From Dipylidium caninum (lineage: Eukaryota > Platyhelminthes > Cestoda > Cyclophyllidea > Dipylidiidae): DNA of 64,000 bases. Below are positions 58,101-64,000 of the stretch, in pieces; position 1 is the first letter of the stretch, and every line of letters begins with the position of its first letter. The stretch is taken from contig QEYB01001053.1 in the NCBI GenBank assembly GCA_017562135.1, positions 248,001-312,000 on the forward strand, read 5' to 3'. Both the position numbers and the translations under genes were made by a program. A model generated the notes under the pieces. It had not been told where the DNA came from and made no database searches. It saw only the letters and a program-made list of their open reading frames with translations.

Positions 58101-61100
58101 ATGGGGGGTTGTCTACGTGGTCCAGGCGACATGGGCCAGGGAATGTTGAGCCGCCAAAGACGCCTACGTTCTAAGCAAGCGGCAAACAATTGACCCCTCT
58201 CGACCCGGCGGTAGATTTGGCGGTGTTTAGGGGTCATTTAATTGAGCCGATGGAAGCAAAAAATCGGATTAGTTTGAGGCGGACGATCAGGCAAAGGCGG
58301 AGCGGTGAGAGGAGGGCGAGGGGGATTCTCGGAGAAGCGCCAAGCTCAACACATACTAAGTGGAGACCTCCGAGTCAATTCACCCTACCTACGCTTGCCG
58401 AGGGGGGCGGTTAGTGAAGCCTACGGGGAGGTACTAGAAATGTTGAATGCTGCATTTCGCCTGTTGGAAATAAAACAGAAAAAAATGGTTGTCAACAGCC
58501 ATGGCTTAACTCTCCGCTCTGCGAACGGTGGAGCACCACGTCGTCCGCCTTTCGGTTCGACTAGAGAAAAAAAATTGTTTTCACGGTGACGTCGGGGCGG
58601 GCGTCTGAGGCGTTGCTGGCGCTAAAAGCGAGTATGTGGCGGAGGTTTAAGCTGGAGGGTGGATCGGCTCGAGTTGGCGCTTCCTCCTCAACTTTTTTTC
58701 TGACGAGTTGAGGGAAACAGGGGCGAGGAGAGAGGAGAACAACTTGAAGACGATCCACTCTCGTCTAATGGGGAGTCGGTAAAAGTGTGGGGGGTGGGGG
58801 AGAGCGCAGGCCACCGCGGGGCCAGGAGATCGCCGCATTTAACGGTGTCTCGTACGGCGACTCGCCTCGATAAAAAAAGACTATTCCAAACACTAACAGG
58901 TCTCTGTGATGCACGAAAGGGGAAAGTCGTCTTGGCCGCAGGAGAAAAACAAGAACACAGTGGGGGTGGAGGGATGAGCAGTGGGGAGACACAAGGGAAA
59001 GGGGAAAGAGCACGAGGCAGAGACTCACGGTGAATCTGCACCAGGGAGCGCGCAAAGAGGCGTTGCGAGTACCTCACAGCGATGTGAAGGGGTGTACAGC
59101 CCTGGACAGGCAAAACGGCAACAGTTGTAAAAGACGTCAGTGCGAAAAGGGCGGTAAGACGAGGCGGAGCAGGCGAAGTGCGCTAGGAAGGCAGCAACAA
59201 TGGGCGCTCGGAGCAGAGTGTTAGAAGAGGCGAGCAGCTCGAGAGGAAGAGGATATTTCGGGGGGGAAGAACGAAGGCTCGGGCGGTGCGCTCAGACGAA
59301 ACGGAAAGAATGTCAGATACACAGGGGAAAACAGAAGGTCCGCAAATACTCGAAAGGCAGCGGAATTAGACGGTTTCATCGCGCGACTCGTGCCTCTCGC
59401 AGACTCAGTGTCAAACAGCGGACAAACCGACTGAGGCAAAATAAAAACCGTGGGGAGTCCAACACTGGGGAGTCCAACACTCGGGAAGAAGCCGCCAACC
59501 AGGTAGAAGTGCGCCAGTTTTTATACTGGCCACCTGCCTACCTCCGCCCCCTCATCGTGACATGACACTGCCAACGAGGACTCGGGTTCCAACGCTCGCG
59601 ATGGAGGAATGCAAAAGGACGAAAGCTCCGATCTTTCAACAGTCGACTCGTCTCCCAACTGCCCCTGAATGCCCCTAATAAAGCGGAGGTGGCGGAGCTT
59701 TGTAAAGCGACTCCTCGGGCCTAAAGCCTGCACAACCGACACGGTGTCCCGCCACAGAGGCCTAATTTGGGGGAGTGAGGTGAGAGACTGCCACGAAAAA
59801 ACACAATAAAACACTTCATGAAGCCTTCTGTTTTCCTCTCTACTTAAACGAGCAGTGTGCGTAAACTGCGAGACTGTCAATCAGTGGGTGGAGGTGCTGA
59901 AAGGCCGCATCAACATCCGCCTCGGTGCTAAAAGGAGGCGGAAACTGTCAACCTCCTCCGCCACTCACGACACGTTCAACCAACATTTAGTTGTCTACTG
60001 GCGTTACTCCTTCTTGAAATTTTGTAAGGAATAAAATGAAAGCGCCTACATAAGCACAAAGTCGTTGGAAGGCCTGAAGGCAAACTCGCTATCGGAGGAC
60101 GGGTGGGAGGTCATTCTCCTTGATGGGCTCAAGTCGGCAATGCAGGAGGCGCTCGATCAGTGAGGATGGCAAAAGCAGTCTGATTCATACGAAAAGTCGG
60201 GAGCAAACAATGTCCTACAAGCTAATCGGGCCCAGAAGGCTCGGTTACGGTCAACCAGTTGGGGTGGAATATTAATAAGGCGCATGGTAATGATGCTTCC
60301 ACTCAAATCCACTGCTTCTTCGTGTCCGCCATTCCTCCTCCGCCTCCGCCTCCTTCTCCGTGTTCCACGTCGAAAACTAAGGCATCGGCGTCGCACATTT
60401 ACATACTTGGCAAGCTCACATTGGCATGCGCATCGGGTTTCACGTGCGAGAGGCCGAGTCTACGTCTTAATCTCTCGTTTCCTCCGACAAACAGGCAGGC
60501 CTCTTTACCTCCTACACTCTCGTGCCTACCTGGGGATTCTCTACTGCGACATCTCGGGGAGGCAGCACGTAGTCCAAAGCAAGGGCACAGAGGCGAACGG
60601 AAGAAGGGAGGAGGAGGGTGAGGGTGAGGGGGGCCGAGGGAGGAGAGAAACACGCCACTGGGTGAATTGACGCCCAGAGGTGCATGCACAAATATGATGC
60701 GCAGATTTTATGCAAATTAAGACGTGTTTGTGTGTGTGGGCTGAGCTGGGCTGGGCTGCTTTACACAGCAGAGCAGAGCAGAGCAGAACAAACAAAAAAG
60801 CCAGCACACAGTATGACTTACGTTCTGGCGAAGATGCACGCAATGGAGGAGAGGAGAAGGGGGGGAAGGAGAGACAATTAGAATTCAACATTGTGGTGTT
60901 GGCAGGGTAACACCCCTCGGGTGGCCATACACTTCAGCGCTGTACAACCTTTTAGACGACTTGACAAACAACAGTGGGATGCATTCAGGCGAGGTCAAAA
61001 GGGAGGGGAAACGCCCCCGCAATTTGAATGGTGAAGGATTTGTCATCAATGACTCATGCCACCTGACTCATGAGATAAAAATTCAGTAAAAAAAGAAGGA

Positions 61101-63536
61101 TGACGTTATGGCAGCGGGTGATTAGTTGACATAAGATCGCAGAAGTGTTCACTAAGCCGCTTAAATTGAATTACAAGGCAAATTGTGCACACCCTGCGCC
61201 AACACAGTGTCACAGTGGTGTTTTGGTGAAGGTGACGAGACGCCTGATGAAAACAAAGCATCGCTGAAAGAACAATCACCCCGAGGATGCAACCGGTACG
61301 ACCCAGTGTCTTGAAAACAGCCATTCACAGAAGTGGCATGGACTAACGGGTGGAGGAGACGGACGCCCGTCATTCATGTGCCAGTACAAGCACATTTCAG
61401 CCACCACACACTTCACCTGCTCGTTCACCCAAGGGTCAGAGTCCAAGTGAGGAACGCAAGCGGCAGGGTGGCATGAAGTAGCCTAATAACAGAAAGGGGC
61501 CACTGCACTTGAATTGACGCAGTTTGGGGGGAGTGTAGCTTCCAGGAGTTCACATGGTTAGTAAAAATGGCATTTTATGTGGCTGTCTCACGACAGATCC
61601 TGCCAATTTGAAGAACCATAGTCTTCCAAGACGTGATTCTCCCACTTTAAACAATCGTCACTGAGTCATAAAGAATTCATGGGACGGGACATCTTCTTAA
61701 TTCGCCGTAAACTTTGAAGCTCTAATCGTGCCATCAGCCAAAATAAAAGATTGTCATTCAACGTAAAGAATAAAGCATGATTGATTGTTCCTGCCTTTTG
61801 GCTGCCCTCTTCCTGGTCCGTAGAACGTACATGAGGTGATAGCCTCAAACGAAGCTAACGAACACATGACGGAAACCTATTTTCTTCTTAGTTTTATGAA
61901 AAGACCTTCGACAACCACTCGTCGAATGGAGAATGAGTAAAACATCTTTCAAGCGGGGGAACCACGAACTAATTCAATTTGTAAATTGAGGAAATGCCCA
62001 AGGCAAAATCAAGATCGCCCAAATCACTCGTCTATCCGCCGATGTGTCGAATGTCCGAACGAATCTGAGCATAATTTCTCAAGTGGAACCCACCTCGTGA
62101 CAGATTTCGACAATCTTATCATCAGGAGGGAATGATATCCAGGGTGTCGGTGAGGTGATAAATAGGAACAAAACAAGGTGGAAAACTAAACATTGATAAC
62201 AACAGAAGAACGAAATATTTGCGGAAAATGAGGTCACCTAGCAGAGTAGAGCTTTTAAACCGCCATAGAAGACAAGAACTTTCACAAATCCGCTTGAAAG
62301 TACACTACAGTGGGGTGAGATCTCACATACAAAAATCTACGGGTCAAATTACCAATAAGAAGAGTGAAAACAGGATTCTAATTTTTATGTTGAGTTGGCA
62401 AAATTTATAGCCTGTTGGGAAATTGTAATAATTACTCTGGATTAGATAGGACTTGCGAAGTTTGCACAAAGTGAGCAAATACTAGCCACTAAACCGCATT
62501 CCCAAAGTTATTAACGGCACAGACAGATGGTTGAAGCAAATGATCCCAAATCCGCTGAGCAAACAAACTGAAACGCTTACACAAGATTAAGAAAAGGAAT
62601 ATTTAGCCATTAAAAGAGGACAACGTACCTTGCATTGTATGTCCACATTTGCTCCATAGTGTTTAACCAGGAAATCAAGGCACCGAAGATTGCCAATTTT
62701 AGCGAGATAGTGTAGGGCAGTCTGAAATGAAACAGTGGAAAAAAAATGCGAAGAAAACGGAAAAATATATTCCTGTCCCAGTTGAGGTCATAAGATACTT
62801 ACCCACTGTTCAATGAGGAAACAAGTTCATTCCAGTTCGTGAAAGAAATGGAAAAAAGTACAACAATCAACATCAAAATGAAGAAAAACCTTGCATTACA
62901 GTAAATAACTTACGCCATCTAGTGGATTCTACAAAGTATAAACACGAAGTAGACGTTATCTACTGTACACGTGTAAGAGAAGACAAAAAAACAATTTTTA
63001 GTTTCAAAATGAGAACCGGACCAAGTAGCAAGTGGGTCTACTAAAAGTTGCAACAATCTCAATGGGTAACACCGGTTCCTTCTAACAAAGCTAACAAAAT
63101 ACTCCAACCAACCTTCCAGTCCAGAATATTCGGGTCGGCTTTCAGTAGACATGATATATCGTGAAGATTTCCGCTAGTAGCCGCATTCCACCAACCTCTA
63201 TTTTGTTCATTCCATGCTGGAAAGGGATCGACCAGTTTGCTTTGCTATAAGGAAATGGTAGTGGGATGCCAAAAACAACGAAATCACTAATGATTACAGG
63301 CAGCGTACTCTGAGACTTTTAATTATCTTTTCCACATCTTCTGCAGGAGTGTTTGCGATGTTATTCCAGGTGCCAGATTTCTTCATTGAACCTGTCAGGT
63401 TCGAGCGAGCCCATTTGCGGAAGACTTCCGAGAGGCACTGTGACACATACAAAAAACGAGTAAACGATTGTAAATCTGTGTATTGGCAAGTGATGGCAAC
63501 CGCCACTACCTCCGGTTCTGACCCTGGTTCCTCCAT
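55148..63536 (-). CDS. SOWAH: SOWAH (sosondowah)-like ankyrin-repeat protein
   Basis: Exons on the minus strand: 63536-63510 (tentative start), 63437-63309, 63244-63113, 62928-62914, 62721-62629, 59101-59029, 57872-57789, 56962-56295, 55336-55148 (TGA). All joins agree in phase and sum to 469 codons. The ankyrin part reads GWWNAATSGNLHDISCLLKA, then NPLDG from a 15-base microexon, TALHYLAKIGNLRCLDFLVK, GANVDIQCK, GCTPLHIAVRYSQRLFARSL, and ARTDIMDYAGRFPRDLI. The order, the early W..AA.. helix and the DYSG-like DYAG ending match SOWAH proteins. Exon 56962-56295 is a long basic and Ser-rich segment; the last exon ends LVACTEDLFSQYFPASSPP. Family function is poorly known; a scaffold role is assumed. 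A usual N-terminal SOWAH helical domain is not seen; the short exon MEEPGSEPE may not be the true start, and the gene may continue beyond the window. Confidence 0.75.
57860..58115. repeat. Left copy of a duplicated segment covering a SOWAH ankyrin exon
   Basis: This copy contains the 5' end of the functional ankyrin exon (57872) and upstream intron. Landmarks shared with the right copy at 58595-58778 include GGCGTCTGARGCGTTG, GGAGGGTGGATCGGCTCGAG and GACGATCCACTCTCGTCTAA, in the same order and orientation, about 660-740 bases apart. The copies differ mainly by indels, including a (CTC)n expansion in this one. Confidence 0.85.
58595..58778 (-). pseudogene. Decayed duplicate of the SOWAH ankyrin exon
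   Basis: On the minus strand an intact CCTCAG acceptor near 58606 is followed by DARPDVTVK, matching the start of the functional exon (ARTDIM), but the frame then runs into a T-rich stretch and stops (TIFFL). The downstream DYAGRFPRDL portion is missing. It is a tandem exon duplication that lost its coding end, lying between exons 59101-59029 and 57872-57789. Confidence 0.65.
59102..62628 (-). other. Large SOWAH intron
   Basis: 3.5 kb between ankyrin exons. It holds the 15-base tandem repeat, a (GAGCA)n run near 60770-60787, and an intronic minus-strand frame at 61324-61106 with a hydrophobic start, which has no splice or homology support. GC content drops toward the right end. Confidence 0.5.
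59452..59481. repeat. 15-base tandem repeat, two copies
   Basis: GGGGAGTCCAACACT occurs twice without a gap in a SOWAH intron. Confidence 0.85.
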
Positions 63537-64000
63537 GTCAGCCAGCAGCCGAAACGACCAACCGAGCCTCAAGGCACAGCGTAAGTTGCGCCTTCAATTA
63601 TTTGCAAATTTTCGATAGAGTAAAACAAACGTTTTGATATGCAATGAATTAGTACGAAAATCGCAAGCTTCATTTATTTACTTAAATACCTATATTATAC
63701 ATTTTAAAATTGTTTATCTGTAAAGTTGTTGTTACAGGAGACGCCTGTGTTGTGCATAACCCATGTTGTAAATTTAGAGTTAGAATTTGCTTGCGTCTTT
63801 ACCTAAATTAATAGTTCAACACATAGATAATCATATTAGTTGACAACTAGTTTTGATCGTTGGAATATATATACTTTATTCATATACGAAACACGCAGAT
63901 GTGTGTCGTTGCATACAGATAGATAACTGAAAAGCCAAATTGATTTCAGATCAATCGACCGCCCTCCAATAGGTTTACTCAGTGTGTCCATATCTTAAAC
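63537..64000. other. Right edge, AT-rich, no gene recognised
   Basis: AT-rich sequence upstream of the tentative SOWAH start. It may be the SOWAH promoter or an intron if the gene begins further right. Nothing else was recognised. Confidence 0.45.

Noticed and set aside
61106..61324. 72-codon minus-strand frame with a hydrophobic start
   Set aside because: Lies inside a SOWAH intron with no splice partner, domain or promoter evidence.
1..64000. tRNA, rRNA, CRISPR arrays, operons, insertion sequences
   Set aside because: The window is spliced animal DNA. No tRNA B-box with a matching cloverleaf, no rRNA block, no spaced direct-repeat array, and no transposase or reverse transcriptase motif was recognised by eye; a covariance or repeat search could still find small ones.

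Overview
This is a window of animal nuclear DNA carrying spliced protein-coding genes; nothing bacterial or viral was recognised. An Iroquois-class homeobox gene, a Na+/K+-ATPase beta subunit and a SOWAH-type ankyrin gene make it metazoan. Introns as short as 39 bases, tiny first coding exons and a divergent alpha-tubulin fit a compact invertebrate genome, possibly a flatworm; that placement is inference.

The gene models below were built by hand from protein similarity recalled from the families, consensus GT...AG sites and codon-phase agreement between consecutive exons. No database search was run. Most listed open reading frames in the window are chance ORFs caused by high GC.

Layout, left to right. 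About 3.4-13.6 kb, + strand: a PHACTR-family gene (PP1/actin regulator) with a very long low-complexity N-terminal part and a conserved PP1-binding tail. 13.6-18.5 kb: GC-rich, no gene recognised. 18.5-24.9 kb, + strand: an Iroquois homeobox gene, certain from 22.85 kb and perhaps with a first exon at 18.75 kb behind a compact CCAAT/TATA-like promoter. 24.9-32.5 kb: very GC-rich, purine/pyrimidine-biased DNA with no gene recognised. 32.5-34.7 kb, - strand: a divergent alpha-tubulin with an apparent frameshift. 36.5-38.2 kb, - strand: CIAO2B/MIP18 (cytosolic Fe-S assembly). 38.8-42.4 kb, - strand: eIF3 subunit L. 42.7-44.3 kb, + strand: SAP18, head to head with eIF3L over an AT-rich 391-base spacer. 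46.2-52.4 kb, - strand: Na+/K+-ATPase beta subunit, whose second intron holds an orphan SH2-domain exon. 52.8-54.7 kb, - strand: three phase-compatible exons of an unassigned protein. 55.1-63.5 kb, - strand: a SOWAH-like ankyrin-repeat gene with a 15-base microexon and a decayed duplicate of one ankyrin exon.

The genes do not form a functional pathway; this is an ordinary mixture of housekeeping genes (eIF3L, SAP18, CIAO2B, clustered in the lower-GC middle) and developmental or signalling genes (PHACTR, Iroquois, SOWAH) lying in GC-rich, intron-rich flanks. I did not find a convincing new multi-gene system. The most unusual items are the stranded SH2 exon, the RPEL-less PHACTR, the tubulin lacking K40 and the acidic tail, and the unassigned gene at 52.8-54.7 kb.
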